Shown piece by piece: positions 23,355 through 32,561 of a DNA stretch of 54,179 nt (its first letter is position 1; every line of letters begins with the position of its first letter). The stretch comes from DAOUGC01 sp034429695 (GTDB lineage: Bacteria; Chloroflexota; Anaerolineae; Anaerolineales; Anaerolineaceae), in NCBI GenBank assembly GCA_034429695.1, contig DAOUGC010000193.1, forward strand, positions 1 to 54,179. Direction: 5' to 3'. A program made the position numbers and the translations under genes. Under the pieces are notes generated by a model. The model worked only from the letters and a program-made list of their open reading frames with translations, did no database searches and was not told the origin of the DNA.

Positions 23355-24450
23355 CTAGTTGAGGTCTTCTGGTCTGTGACGCAGATAGGCGACGATAAAA
23401 TCGTCGATCTCGCCATCCAGCACAGCCTGGGTATTGCCTGACTCATACTCAGTGCGGTGATCCTTGACCATCTGGTAAGGGTGAAGAACATAAGAGCGGA
23501 TCTGATTGCCCCACTCGGCTTTTTTATATTCACCGCGCAGATCAGCCAATTCCTTATCCCGGCGTTCCATTTCGAGCTCCAGCAGGCGTGCGCGTAATAC
23601 ACGCATGGCGTTTTCGCGATTTTGCATCTGGCTGCGCTCATTTTGGCAGGAGACCACCAACCCGGTGGGCAGATGTGTGATACGCACCGCAGTGGCGTTC
23701 TTTTGCACGTTCTGACCACCTGCTCCGGAGGATTTGTACACATCAATCTTGATCTCATCCGAATTGATCTGCACCTGGGGGTTGTCGTCGGCATCCTCAG
23801 GCAGGATTTCAACCTGAACAAATGAGGTGTGGCGGCGGTGGGCGGCGTCAAAGGGAGACAGGCGCACCAGGCGGTGAATACCCTTCTCGGAGCGCAAATA
23901 GCCGTAGGCGTAACGACCGGTGATGGAGATGGTCACGCTTTTAATACCGGCTTCCTCGCCTTCAGTTAGGTCAATGACCTCGGCTTTGTAACCCCTGCGT
24001 TCCGCCCAGCGTAAATACATGCGTTGCAGCATGGCAGCCCAGTCTTGAGAATCGGTGCCGCCAGCGCCTGAGTTGATGGACAACAGTGCATTCTGCCGGT
24101 CAAATGGGCCGGAAAGCTGTACGCTCAATTCGCGCTGTTCCATTTCAGCCTGGATGGCAAGGACTTCTGTTTCAAGATCGTCTTGCAGGCTCTCATCTTC
24201 CATTGAGACCAGTTCGAGCGTGTCATTAATCCGCTGTTCCAGGCGCTGCCAGCCTTCCAGGTCTTCGCGTAAATCAGCCAGAGCTTTCATCACCTGTTGC
24301 GCGCGTAGGCGGTCATCCCACAGGGTGGGATCTTCTGATTGCCTTTCCAGTTCAGTCAGGCGTTGTTTCTGAGCCGGGTAGTCAAAGACGCTCCAGGAGT
24401 GAGTGCAACGTTGTATGAGATTGTTGTAATTTTTCGATCAGTTCATTCAT
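23355..24450 (-). CDS. prfB: Peptide chain release factor 2, with programmed +1 frameshift
   Basis: RF2 recognises UGA and UAA stop codons and releases the peptide with its GGQ motif. The product is 364 residues once a frameshift is allowed. Translation starts at the ATG at 24448-24450 (GGAGAG upstream), runs 22 codons to CTT TGA C (24381-24387), then shifts +1 and continues to 23355. After the shift come the stop-recognition tripeptide in LSPFD and the catalytic GAGGQNVQK. A single-frame reading gives only a 312-residue fragment beginning at a GTG, so simple gene finders will truncate it. It follows ftsY by 20 bases. Confidence 0.95.
24381..24394 (-). promoter_or_regulatory. prfB programmed +1 frameshift site
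   Basis: On the minus strand GGAG (24391-24394) is followed by one codon and then CTT TGA C. This reproduces the E. coli RF2 site: an internal Shine-Dalgarno three bases before CUU, and an in-frame UGA read slowly when RF2 is scarce. It gives autoregulation of RF2 level. Confidence 0.93.
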
Positions 24451-24470
24451 ATCAACTCTCCGGTTGTGGC

Positions 24471-25388
24471 TTAGGCTTTGCGTTCCAGGATGCCATCCAC
24501 AAAAGCTTCGCGGTCAAACGGGGTCAGGTCTTCGGGTTTTTCGCCCAATCCGGCAAACAGGATTGGCAAGCCCAGTTCGCGTTGGATGGCAAAAGCCATG
24601 CCGCCGCGGGCGGATGAATCCAGTTTGGCTAGGATGACGCCGGTGACGTTCACAGCGTCCTTGAAAGCGCGCGCCTGCATCATGGCATTCTGACCTGTGG
24701 TGGCGTCCAGCACCAGCCAGACAGCGTGGGGCGCTCCGGGGAGCGCCTTGCCTGCCACGCGAAAAACCTTTTTTAGTTCTTCCATCAGGTTAAAACGGGT
24801 ATGCAGGCGGCCTGCGGTATCCACCAGCACCAGATCCGCTTTGCGCGCAACGGCAGCCTGAATACCATCATAGGTGACCGCACCGGGGTCAGCGCCGGTC
24901 TGGCTGGCAACCACCGGGATTTTCAATCGGTCGCCCCACACCTGCAGTTGATCAACCGCTGCGGCACGGAAGGTGTCAGCGGCGATCAACAGGACATTTT
25001 TCTTCTCATCCGAATAGCGTTTGCCCAGCTTGGCGGCCGTGGTGGTTTTTCCCGAACCATTGACTCCCACCAGCAGAACGACTGCTGGATGATTGTTCCA
25101 GAAATCCATGGGGGGCACAGGAATGAGACGGTCCAGCAATTCCTGACGCAGCAGACCCTGCAATTCATCCGAGCGGGTAACGCCCTGATGGGACACCTGT
25201 TGTTTTAAGCCAGCAATGATTTCCTCGGCGGTTTCAATGCCCATGTCCGCCTGAACCAGAATGGCTTCCAGTTCCTCCCAGGTGTCGGGTGTGATTTCTG
25301 ATGCGCCAAACAGCGTGGCGATGCGCCCGAAAGTAACCTTGCGGGTTTTTTCCAACCCCTGTACCCATCTGGAAAAAATGTCTGCCAT
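24471..25388 (-). CDS. ftsY: Signal recognition particle receptor FtsY
   Basis: A 305-residue SRP-type GTPase that docks the Ffh-ribosome complex at the membrane. The N domain (about 1-95) is followed by the G domain: P-loop GVNGSGKTT (108-116), DTFRAAAVDQL, DTAGRLHT, AKLDSSARGG and the closing FAGLGEKPEDL. The acidic A domain found in E. coli FtsY is missing, as in many bacteria outside the proteobacteria. It lies between rlmN (30 bases upstream) and prfB (20 bases downstream), all in one direction, as part of a translation/secretion gene run. Confidence 0.96.
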   Translation of the reverse strand: MADIFSRWVQGLEKTRKVTFGRIATLFGASEITPDTWEELEAILVQADMGIETAEEIIAGLKQQVSHQGVTRSDELQGLLRQELLDRLIPVPPMDFWNNHPAVVLLVGVNGSGKTTTAAKLGKRYSDEKKNVLLIAADTFRAAAVDQLQVWGDRLKIPVVASQTGADPGAVTYDGIQAAVARKADLVLVDTAGRLHTRFNLMEELKKVFRVAGKALPGAPHAVWLVLDATTGQNAMMQARAFKDAVNVTGVILAKLDSSARGGMAFAIQRELGLPILFAGLGEKPEDLTPFDREAFVDGILERKA

Positions 25389-25418
25389 TCGAATTCTCCC
25401 TTTTGCGGCGGTATTATA

Positions 25419-26471
25419 TCATGCAGCCCGATCAGACTGACTGGCGAGCTGTCCGCAACCGGCTTGAATATCAATGCCGCGCCGGATGCGGATTGAACAC
25501 GGAATATTGAACTTTTGCAATTCAGCACAAAAAGCCGCTGCACGTTCGCGGGTTGTGGCTTTGCCGCTATATTTTTGCGTGGGGTTCAGCGGGATTACAT
25601 TGACATGTGCCAACATTCCGCCGATCAGCTTTGCCAGGTTGCGGGCGTCTTCGGGGCGGTCATTGACGTCGTGGATCAATGCCCATTCGAAGGTGATGCG
25701 CCGCCCGGTTTTTTCGGTGTAGTCGCGCGCGGCTTTCACCAGTTCCCTCACCGGGTATTTGCGATTAATCGGCAGCATGGCGCTGCGTTGGTCATCGTCG
25801 GCGGCGTGCAGGCTGATGGCCAGGTTCACCTGTCTTTTTTCATTGGCAAAACGCTGGATGACGGGGATAAGCCCAACGGTTGATATGGTGAAACGTCGTT
25901 CGCCAAAGTTGTAACCGCGCGGGTCATTCAGGCGGTCAATGGCAGCCATGGTCGCTTCATAATTATGGAAAGGCTCTCCCATACCCATCAAGACCACATT
26001 GGTTACGCGGTCATCCTGTTCCTTGAGCTGGCGGGCATAGTAAAGCACCTGTTCGGCAATTTCACCACTGGTCAGATGGCGGCGAAAACCCATTTGTCCT
26101 GTGGCGCAAAACACGCAACCCATGGCGCAGCCTGCCTGGGTGGAGATGCACAAAGTACGCCGTTCTTCGTAACGCATGAGCACGGCTTCAATGGCCTGCT
26201 CATCGGGCAATCGGAACAGGGTTTTGACCGTTTCTTTGTCGCTGGATTCGAGTATGCGTTCAGGAGTTAATGAGGAGAAGCGAAAATATTCCTGCATTCG
26301 ACCACGCAATGCAGCCGGGATGTTGCTGAATTGATCAGGAGAGTTCCACAATTGACGGTACAGCCCCTGCCAGATCTGGCCTGCCCGAAAAGCGGGTTCC
26401 TTCCATTCAGCCAGGACCTGCTGCAAATCTTCGTATGTCAGATCGTAAATCAGAGGTTTACCGGTAATCAT
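25419..26471 (-). CDS. rlmN: Dual-specificity 23S rRNA A2503/tRNA A37 C2-methyltransferase
   Basis: A 350-residue radical-SAM methyltransferase. The [4Fe-4S] motif C115-x3-C119-x2-C122 is in AGCAMGCVFC. The second catalytic cysteine near the C-terminus (Cys339, in IDIQAGCGQL) identifies the RlmN/Cfr mechanism, in which a methyl-cysteine intermediate is used. GMGEPFHNY and SLHAADDDQR are the expected SAM- and substrate-side motifs. The N-terminal RNA-binding helix (LTYEDLQQVLAEW) marks it as RlmN rather than Cfr. It is a housekeeping gene in a co-directional set with ftsY and prfB. Confidence 0.96.
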   Translation of the reverse strand: MITGKPLIYDLTYEDLQQVLAEWKEPAFRAGQIWQGLYRQLWNSPDQFSNIPAALRGRMQEYFRFSSLTPERILESSDKETVKTLFRLPDEQAIEAVLMRYEERRTLCISTQAGCAMGCVFCATGQMGFRRHLTSGEIAEQVLYYARQLKEQDDRVTNVVLMGMGEPFHNYEATMAAIDRLNDPRGYNFGERRFTISTVGLIPVIQRFANEKRQVNLAISLHAADDDQRSAMLPINRKYPVRELVKAARDYTEKTGRRITFEWALIHDVNDRPEDARNLAKLIGGMLAHVNVIPLNPTQKYSGKATTRERAAAFCAELQKFNIPCSIRIRRGIDIQAGCGQLASQSDRAA

Positions 26472-26501
26472 ATATTCTCCTCTCCTCTGAGACGGACGGG
26501 G

Positions 26502-27293
26502 TCATTTGAGATCGATCAGGTCGGCCACAGTTGGGGCAACAAGATCGGGAGCTGGCGTCCATGCAGCCAGTTCTGCTGCGGTGGTAACGCCTGACATGAC
26601 CAGGGCTGTGCGTATTCCCAGCCGCTGAGCACCGAGGATATCGGTATCCAGCCGGTCGCCCACAGCCAGGGCTTCAGCGGGGGCACACCCCAGGCGTGCA
26701 AGCGCCATTTCCATCATTGCCGGATAAGGTTTGCCCGCGATGATCGGCTGGGTTTGGGATGCAGTGGATATGGCGGCGATTATCGACCCGGCTCCCGGAG
26801 CAAGACCGTTGGGATGCGGGTAGGTGGGGTCGGGATTGGTGGCGACAAACAGCGCCCCGGTACGGATCAGATCGTTGGCAAGCCTGAGTTTCGCATAGCT
26901 GAAATTTAGGTCCAGCCCTGCGACGACTGCCACCACTTTCTCCTCGGCATATGGAAAACCGCCTTCGAGGAGGTGATCCTTCAAGCCTTGTTCGCCGATC
27001 ACATACACCGGCCCCCCGGATGGGAATTGTTGCTTCAACATATGTACCACTGCCAGCGCCGAATTGACCACTTGTGTGGGGGAGATCGATACGCCAAATC
27101 CGGCGAGACGTTTCACGTACTGGGAAACCGACCGGGAAGCGTTGTTGGTGGCCATGATTACGTTCAGGCTGGCGTGCTGAAAACCGGCAAACAGGGCGGG
27201 CAGATCCACCACCGGTTGTGACCCACGCCACAGGACTCCATCCATATCCAGGATGATTCCGCGGATTTTTGGCTGCAAAGTATCAATCAACAT
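26502..27293 (-). CDS. HAD subfamily IIA phosphatase (NagD/p-nitrophenylphosphatase-like)
   Basis: A 263-residue HAD hydrolase with the IIA cap between motifs II and III. Motif I is DMDGVLWRG, motif II is ATNNASRS, the lysine of motif III is in IIAGKPYP, and motif IV is VGDRLDTDILGA. Members dephosphorylate nucleotides or sugar phosphates. The true substrate is unknown. It lies 81 bases downstream of clpP, with a hairpin between them, and 30 bases upstream of rlmN. Confidence 0.88.
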   Translation of the reverse strand: MLIDTLQPKIRGIILDMDGVLWRGSQPVVDLPALFAGFQHASLNVIMATNNASRSVSQYVKRLAGFGVSISPTQVVNSALAVVHMLKQQFPSGGPVYVIGEQGLKDHLLEGGFPYAEEKVVAVVAGLDLNFSYAKLRLANDLIRTGALFVATNPDPTYPHPNGLAPGAGSIIAAISTASQTQPIIAGKPYPAMMEMALARLGCAPAEALAVGDRLDTDILGAQRLGIRTALVMSGVTTAAELAAWTPAPDLVAPTVADLIDLK

Positions 27294-27315
27294 GGTGTGA
27301 TGACTTCCTAATTCA

Positions 27316-27346
27316 AGACCGGATAGCGGAATGGGCCATCCGGTCT
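27316..27346 (-). terminator. Hairpin between clpP and the HAD gene, possible attenuator
   Basis: A 9-base-pair stem (27316-27324 with 27338-27346) with a 13-base loop. The following minus-strand sequence is only weakly T-rich. It may partly terminate tig-clpP transcription or act as a processing site. Confidence 0.4.
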
Positions 27347-27374
27347 CGAAGATAGTTAAATGGTGTTGGCAGGA

Positions 27375-27980
27375 TTATTTGGTGGGAACGGTCAGAACCT
27401 GATCCACCAGACCGTAATCAACTGCGCCCTGGGCATCCAGGTAGAAATTGCGATCCGTATCGTGTTCGATCTTCTCAATGGGCTGCCCGGTGTGATGCGC
27501 CATGATCTCGTTCAAGCGTTTCTTGAGGCGCAGGATTTCCTTGGCTTCGATCTCGATATCGGATGCCTGACCCTGCACACCACCCAACGGTTGATGCATG
27601 TGAATGGTGGCGTGTGGCAGCGCATAGCGATGGCCCGAAGCCCCAGCGGTCAATAGAACCGTGCCGAACGAGGCAGTGACGCCAACCGCCACAGTGTTGA
27701 TGCGATTGGGGATCATCTGCATGGTGTCGTAGATGGCAAGACCGGCGTAGATCTGACCGCCAGGTGAGTTGATGTACATCTGGATCTCGCGGTCGGGGTC
27801 TTCCCGGCTGAGATACAGAAGCTGGGCGATGATCAGATTGGCGACCTGATCGTCAATGGGCATACCCAAAAAGACGATGCGTTCCCTGAGCAGCAGGGAG
27901 TAAATATCAAACGCGCGTTCTCCGCGACCGGAGGACTCGATAACGGTTGGTATGACAGACAGAAATTCAGACGTAGACAT
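27375..27980 (-). CDS. clpP: ATP-dependent Clp protease proteolytic subunit
   Basis: A 201-residue ClpP serine peptidase that assembles into the barrel used by ClpX or ClpC. The triad is visible: Ser104 in VGVTASFG, His129 in HMHQPLGG, and an Asp in the HDTDRNF motif. The oxyanion-hole motif NSPGG is at 71-75. The sequence around the nucleophile (TASFGTVLL) differs from the common AASMGAFLL but keeps the key residues. It lies 41 bases after tig, the classical tig-clpP order. No clpX follows, so the unfoldase is encoded elsewhere. Confidence 0.95.
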   Translation of the reverse strand: MSTSEFLSVIPTVIESSGRGERAFDIYSLLLRERIVFLGMPIDDQVANLIIAQLLYLSREDPDREIQMYINSPGGQIYAGLAIYDTMQMIPNRINTVAVGVTASFGTVLLTAGASGHRYALPHATIHMHQPLGGVQGQASDIEIEAKEILRLKKRLNEIMAHHTGQPIEKIEHDTDRNFYLDAQGAVDYGLVDQVLTVPTK

Positions 27981-28021
27981 GGTCGTTTAATCCCTCTCTT
28001 TGTCCACTATGATCCCGTCAG

Positions 28022-29509
28022 TTATTCCTCATCCGACGGGGTTTCAACCTGCCCGCCTTCACTGGTTTCTTCTTCTGAAGCGGCGGCGTCTTCGGCAGGG
28101 CCGGACTGCGACACTGCGAGTGCGCCTTCGCTCATCACCATTTCAGTTTCCGATACCGGTTCGGGCTCAGGCTCGGGAATGCCGCTGGCAATTGATTTCA
28201 GCCGGCTGTACAGGTGCTCACCCAGCAGCCGGTTGGCTGAGTCGTAGGTGAGATATTCGGTTACTTCCTGCATCTGTTTGTTGGTCGGTTTCTTATCGCC
28301 GAACAGACGTTGACCGTCCATCTCCATCAAACGGTTGATGACGGCGCGGGAAAGTTCATCCTGGTTGACTTCGATCTTTTCCTGTTTGGTCAACTCTGTG
28401 AGGACCAGTGAGCGCTTGAGGCGTTTTTCGGCATTTGGCCTTACATCTTCTGCAATGAATGTATCGCGGTCTTTGCCCATGGTTTTGAGATAGGTCTCAA
28501 GATCCATGTTGCGATTGCGAAGGTCATTTTCCAGATCTTCAAGCATGTGCTCAATCTGGTGCTCCACCATCTGTGGGGGATACAGGACGGTTGAACCTTC
28601 AACAATTTCATCTATATAAGAACCGATGTATTCCTCATCGTACTCACCCATTTTGTGAGATTCGATTTGCATGCGCACAGCATTGCGCAATGCATCCAGA
28701 TCATCAAAGTTGCCCATACCCTTGGCGAATTCGTCATTAAGCTCAGGCAGCGACATGGATTTGATGCTCTGGACGGTGATGTGGAAGATGGCTTTCTTGC
28801 CGCGCAGCGTCTCAAACTTTGAGGTTTCCTCGAAGGTATATTCCACATCCCGGGTTTCGTTGGCGGACATACCGATAAGGTTCTGGGAGAAACCAACAAA
28901 CGGCCAGGCAGTTTCACTGCTGGTGTCTTCACCGATGATGATCTGGTAAGGCATTTCATCCACGATCTGGGCATCCTTGCCTTCTTCCGGCTCTGTAAAC
29001 TCACCGGAAATTTTCATGTAGACCATATCACCGGCCTGGGCAGGGCGTTCAACCGGTTCAGCAGTGGCTGAGCGGCGCTGCAAATTTCGAAGGAAATCCT
29101 CAACCTCTTCATCGGTGACCGGATCCGGGGTGTAGTCGTGATGGATGGAACGATAATCCATTAATTCGACAGTGGCCTCGAGCGGGATCAGGAACTTCAA
29201 TTTGGGCGGGTCAATGGAGATGATCTCTTCCAGTGAGCCGGGAGCACCTGGCTCGATCTTGGCTTCATCCAGAATTTGGGGATAGATGTCATCGATGATC
29301 AGCTCGATGGCTTCCTGCTGCAGGGCGGCGTCACCGTACATGCGGCGGATCACGTCGTAGGGGGCTTTACCGGGGCGGAAACCCGGGATGCGGGCGCCTT
29401 CGCTTATTTTGCGGGCAGCACGGCGCATAAAGCGCTCAAGCACTTCGGGTTCCAGCTCGGCTATGACTTCCACCTGGTGGTTTTCGCGGGGAGTGGTTTC
29501 GAGTTTCAA
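28022..29509 (-). CDS. tig: Trigger factor, ribosome-associated chaperone/prolyl isomerase
   Basis: A 495-residue trigger factor. The ribosome-binding domain has the signature IPGFRPGKAPYD (about 40-51). An FKBP-like domain covers roughly 160-245 (QAGDMVYMKISGEF; the FETLRGKKAIFHITV strand), followed by the helical C-terminal domain. About 60 extra acidic residues at the end are unusual. I chose a TTG start at 29507-29509, with AAGGA seven bases upstream and homologous sequence beginning right there. The open frame extends 25 codons further, but into the tRNA gene. Sited between tRNA-Leu and clpP. Confidence 0.93.
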   Translation of the reverse strand: MKLETTPRENHQVEVIAELEPEVLERFMRRAARKISEGARIPGFRPGKAPYDVIRRMYGDAALQQEAIELIIDDIYPQILDEAKIEPGAPGSLEEIISIDPPKLKFLIPLEATVELMDYRSIHHDYTPDPVTDEEVEDFLRNLQRRSATAEPVERPAQAGDMVYMKISGEFTEPEEGKDAQIVDEMPYQIIIGEDTSSETAWPFVGFSQNLIGMSANETRDVEYTFEETSKFETLRGKKAIFHITVQSIKSMSLPELNDEFAKGMGNFDDLDALRNAVRMQIESHKMGEYDEEYIGSYIDEIVEGSTVLYPPQMVEHQIEHMLEDLENDLRNRNMDLETYLKTMGKDRDTFIAEDVRPNAEKRLKRSLVLTELTKQEKIEVNQDELSRAVINRLMEMDGQRLFGDKKPTNKQMQEVTEYLTYDSANRLLGEHLYSRLKSIASGIPEPEPEPVSETEMVMSEGALAVSQSGPAEDAAASEEETSEGGQVETPSDEE

Positions 29510-29542
29510 AGCATTATCCTTCGAATAAGAGTAGTTTTTTCC

Positions 29543-29627
29543 TGGTGGGGATGATGGGACTTGAACCCATACGCCTTTCGACACATGATCCTAAGTCATG
29601 CCTGTCTGCCAATTCCAGCACATCCCC
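29543..29627 (-). tRNA. tRNA-Leu (anticodon UAG)
   Basis: On the minus strand an 85-base cloverleaf can be drawn. The acceptor stem GGGGATG pairs with CATCCCC, the discriminator is A, and CCA is encoded at 29543-29545. The anticodon stem CATGA/TCATG holds the loop CTTAGGA with anticodon TAG, reading CUN leucine codons. A long class-II variable arm (TGTCGAAAGGCGT) and the T-arm ATGGG-TTCAAGT-CCCAT complete it. It lies 33 bases before the trigger factor start and may be co-transcribed with it. Confidence 0.96.
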
Positions 29628-29700
29628 TTCCATATCCCGGAAGTGCCCCGTTGATAGGCGCTCGTAATCCTTCACCCCATGAGGGCAACTTAACGAGCGA

Positions 29701-29706
29701 ATTATA
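29701..29706 (-). promoter_or_regulatory. -10 element upstream of tRNA-Leu
   Basis: TATAAT on the minus strand (29701-29706), about 75 bases before the tRNA. The sequence upstream is AT-rich but no good -35 hexamer is at the right distance. Confidence 0.45.
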
Positions 29707-29756
29707 CCAACAATTTTAACAAAAACCACCGCGAAACGGTGTAAATGTTGTATAAG

Positions 29757-29788
29757 AAAAAGCCCTGAAGGCATTTGACCTTCAGGGC
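29757..29788 (-). terminator. Intrinsic terminator after the lipoprotein gene
   Basis: A 10-base-pair stem (29762-29771 with 29779-29788) with a 7-base loop. On the minus strand TTTTTCTT follows. It separates the lipoprotein gene from the tRNA-Leu promoter. Confidence 0.88.
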
Positions 29789-29807
29789 AGATGGGTTTCT
29801 GTTTGAA

Positions 29808-30482
29808 TTATTGAACGACGATTTGGATGGTGATCGTGCAGAAATTGGACCCGTTTTGCACCAGTGACCAGGTTGCGCTTTGGGTCCCAGTATCGGTATT
29901 GGCGATCATGTCAATGATGAAATTGACGGTTTCTCCAGGTTTGACCTCTTTGGGAAGATCAAGCGCGTCTTTTGATTCCTGGAATTTCGCACCCGACAGG
30001 TAACGGAAATCAATATTGTTGGCATCCCAGGTGCTGGTTCCAATGTTCTTGAGGGTGACATTCAAGTCAAAATCTCCGCCTTTGGTGATGGTGGCATTAC
30101 GGGCGGGATTCAAGGCGGTCACCTGGCAGGTGTATGCTGACGGGGTGAAAGTAAGGGTGGGCGCCGCAGTGGGGGGGATGAAGGTGTTGGTGGGCGCCAG
30201 GGTGGGCGGCGGCAGCGGGGTGTTGGTGCTGGTGGCTGTGGCTGCTGGCGTTTCGGTGGGCGCCGTGGTGGATGTTGCGCTGGGGTTTAGCAAGGCTTGC
30301 GCCGTCAGGTCTGCCCAGGCGGTTTGAACCACCGATGTGGATACTGCTGCAATGGTCTCTTCAATGATCTTTGTGTCTGCGGTTGGGGTGGGCAACACTC
30401 CTGTCTGAGGGATGTTGCATGCGGGCAGGGCTATGATCATCAGGATGGCCAGTAATGACAGGCTAATCGTTTTGAATTTCAT
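29808..30482 (-). CDS. Lipoprotein with Pro/Thr stalk and NBR1-type Ig-like domain
   Basis: A 224-residue secreted lipoprotein. The signal peptide (about 1-21) ends in the lipobox LPAC, so Cys22 is the lipidation site. A low-complexity Pro/Thr/Ala stalk covers about residues 68-115. The C-terminal 110 residues look like an NBR1-type Ig-like domain (FDLNVTLKNIGTSTWDAN; TQSATWSLVQNG), a beta-sandwich common in surface proteins of Chloroflexota. It probably sits on the outer face of the membrane, where the domain binds protein or carbohydrate; the ligand is unknown. It is a single-gene transcript with its own terminator. Confidence 0.82.
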   Translation of the reverse strand: MKFKTISLSLLAILMIIALPACNIPQTGVLPTPTADTKIIEETIAAVSTSVVQTAWADLTAQALLNPSATSTTAPTETPAATATSTNTPLPPPTLAPTNTFIPPTAAPTLTFTPSAYTCQVTALNPARNATITKGGDFDLNVTLKNIGTSTWDANNIDFRYLSGAKFQESKDALDLPKEVKPGETVNFIIDMIANTDTGTQSATWSLVQNGSNFCTITIQIVVQ

Positions 30483-30635
30483 GGTGCCTCCTTCTTGATT
30501 TGTCCAGTATAAACCTGATTTCCATGTTTTGAACAGTGCTTGCGCTGGTGTGGAAACTGGTTTGCGCCGGACGGATGCATGGCGATATAATCACACATGC
30601 GTGTCTTGAGGAAATAAACGTTTCTGGAGGGAAAA

Positions 30636-32540
30636 ATGTTCCGTATCGAGTCGCTGTTATCTGCGCGTCTTTTTATCGCCCCGCAGGCTTTGGGAGATCG
30701 CATTTTCTTCCTGTCCAACCTGAGCGGGCATATCAGCCTGTACGCCATGAACCACGGTGGCAGTGTGCCAGAACCTTTGCTGCCCCCTCATATTGCCATG
30801 CAAAATCCGCACCTGCTGAACGGGTATTCCTTCCATGTCTTTCCCCAACTGGGCAGGATCGTGGTGATGTTGGACCGCGATGGGGATGAAAATTATCTGC
30901 CAATGAGTATTCCGTGCGAGGGCGGTTTTCCTGAACCGGTAGCCCCCGAAGTCTTCAACGGAACACGGGCTTATTTCATTGACGCCGATCCGGAACGCAA
31001 CCTGGCTTATTTCCTGGTGGATTCGCGCAGCAATCCCATGCAAAGCACCTGGAGGGTCAATCTGAAGACCGGTGAAACCGTCAAGATGGACGAATGTGCG
31101 TATGGGAACCTGCCTCTTCCGGACCCTGAAAACCCTGACAGGGCCCTGTTGGTGGAAGGCTACAGCGTTGGGGATATGGCGGTTTACGAATGGCGACGCG
31201 ACAGCGCTGAAAAACGCGTGGTGTGGGGGAAGCCACTGGATCAACGTGAAGAGGATGAGTCGGTTCCTTTGCTGGGCATCACCGGAGCGGCGCATGTAAA
31301 AGGCGCCAACGGAGTTTTGTTTGTTTCGGCAATTTATGAGGACACCTACGGTCTGGTTTATCTGGATCTTGATCATCCCCAGCAGGTTGAGAAGGTTCAG
31401 GTGAGTGGCGTGGTTCATTCAGGCGTGGGTGAAATGGAGGGGCTTGAACGGCTCGGTGACAACCAGTACGTGGTTCAATACAATATTGATGGATGCACGT
31501 GGCTGTACGAAGCTGAATTTGATCTGGCGTCAAAAAAGCTGACCCTGACCCACGTATTGTGCGGACAGGGTGAAATGTCTGACGGTGTGCTTGAACACCA
31601 TGCTTATGATCGCGATCAGGATCGGTATGTGCTTTCATTCTCAACTGCAACCAGCCCGACGCAGATATTCACTGTGGAAGGCAGCCAGCGCGAAGTTGTG
31701 ATCCGACACACCAACGAACGGGTTCTGGGCATCCCGGATGTACTGCTTTCGAGCGGAGAGGATGCATCGTTTACTTCTCATGATGGCAGGCGCATTTCGG
31801 CGAGGATGTATTTACCGGCTGCCAGCCTGGGGTTCACCGGACGCCGACCGCTGGTGTATTATATTCACGGCGGTCCGCAAGGACAGGAACGTCCCGACTT
31901 TGCCTGGTTCTCCATGCCATTGATCCAGTTCCTGACGTTGAATGGATTTGCTGTGTTTGTGCCCAATGTGCGCGGCAGCACCGGTTACGGCCTGGATTAC
32001 ACCAAACAGGTTGATCACGACTGGGGCGGGCAGGATCGGCTTGACCACGTGGCTGCCATGCAAATGCTCAAACAGGATGCACGTGTGGATGCCAGTCAGG
32101 CTGGTGTGGTGGGGCGTTCTTACGGTGGATACATGACCCTGACCATGGCAGCCCGCCATCCTGATCTATGGAAGGCGGCGGTGGACATGTTTGGACCATT
32201 CGACCTGGTGACCTTCCTGGAGCGGATCCCACCCACGTGGAAACCGTACTTCAAACTGGCGCTCGGAGATGTGGAAACCGACCGTGAGTTCCTGCTGGAA
32301 CGCTCGCCGCGTACTTATATTGACCAGATTAGCGCGCCCATGCTGGTGATACAGGGGAAAAATGACCCGCGTGTGGTGGAAGCCGAATCACATGACCTGG
32401 TGGATTATTTGCGGGGAACAGGCAAACAGGTGGAATATCTGGTGTTTGAAAATGAAGGACATGATGTATTGAAGTATGAAAATCGGGTGCGCTGCTATAA
32501 TGCCATCACCGATTTTTTCAGGCTGCACTTAAAACCATAA
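30636..32540 (+). CDS. S9-family (acylaminoacyl-peptidase-like) prolyl oligopeptidase
   Basis: A 634-residue serine peptidase. Residues about 1-370 form a beta-propeller-like domain with repeated short blades, and the C-terminal alpha/beta hydrolase carries the catalytic Ser495 in GRSYGGY, an Asp in QGKNDPRV and a His in NEGHDV. VRGSTGYG is the usual S9C loop. No signal peptide is seen, so it should clear oligopeptides in the cytosol. GGAGGGAAAA precedes the start, and a TATAAT at 30586-30591 may be its -10 element. It begins a co-directional run with trmI and a NUDIX gene, 21 bases before trmI. Confidence 0.9.
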   Translation: MFRIESLLSARLFIAPQALGDRIFFLSNLSGHISLYAMNHGGSVPEPLLPPHIAMQNPHLLNGYSFHVFPQLGRIVVMLDRDGDENYLPMSIPCEGGFPEPVAPEVFNGTRAYFIDADPERNLAYFLVDSRSNPMQSTWRVNLKTGETVKMDECAYGNLPLPDPENPDRALLVEGYSVGDMAVYEWRRDSAEKRVVWGKPLDQREEDESVPLLGITGAAHVKGANGVLFVSAIYEDTYGLVYLDLDHPQQVEKVQVSGVVHSGVGEMEGLERLGDNQYVVQYNIDGCTWLYEAEFDLASKKLTLTHVLCGQGEMSDGVLEHHAYDRDQDRYVLSFSTATSPTQIFTVEGSQREVVIRHTNERVLGIPDVLLSSGEDASFTSHDGRRISARMYLPAASLGFTGRRPLVYYIHGGPQGQERPDFAWFSMPLIQFLTLNGFAVFVPNVRGSTGYGLDYTKQVDHDWGGQDRLDHVAAMQMLKQDARVDASQAGVVGRSYGGYMTLTMAARHPDLWKAAVDMFGPFDLVTFLERIPPTWKPYFKLALGDVETDREFLLERSPRTYIDQISAPMLVIQGKNDPRVVEAESHDLVDYLRGTGKQVEYLVFENEGHDVLKYENRVRCYNAITDFFRLHLKP

Positions 32541-32561
32541 AAAAGGAAGTACGCATCAACC

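Noticed and set aside
23355..24293. prfB as a pseudogene or truncated gene
   Set aside because: The apparent break is the conserved CTT TGA C programmed frameshift, with an internal ribosome-binding site at the standard distance.
30160..30300. GTG/GGGCG-rich repetitive stretch
   Set aside because: It encodes the Pro/Thr/Ala stalk of the lipoprotein and has no regular unit length.
30657..31418. 253-codon open frame on the minus strand
   Set aside because: It is antisense to the S9 peptidase gene, whose motifs and ribosome-binding site are clear.
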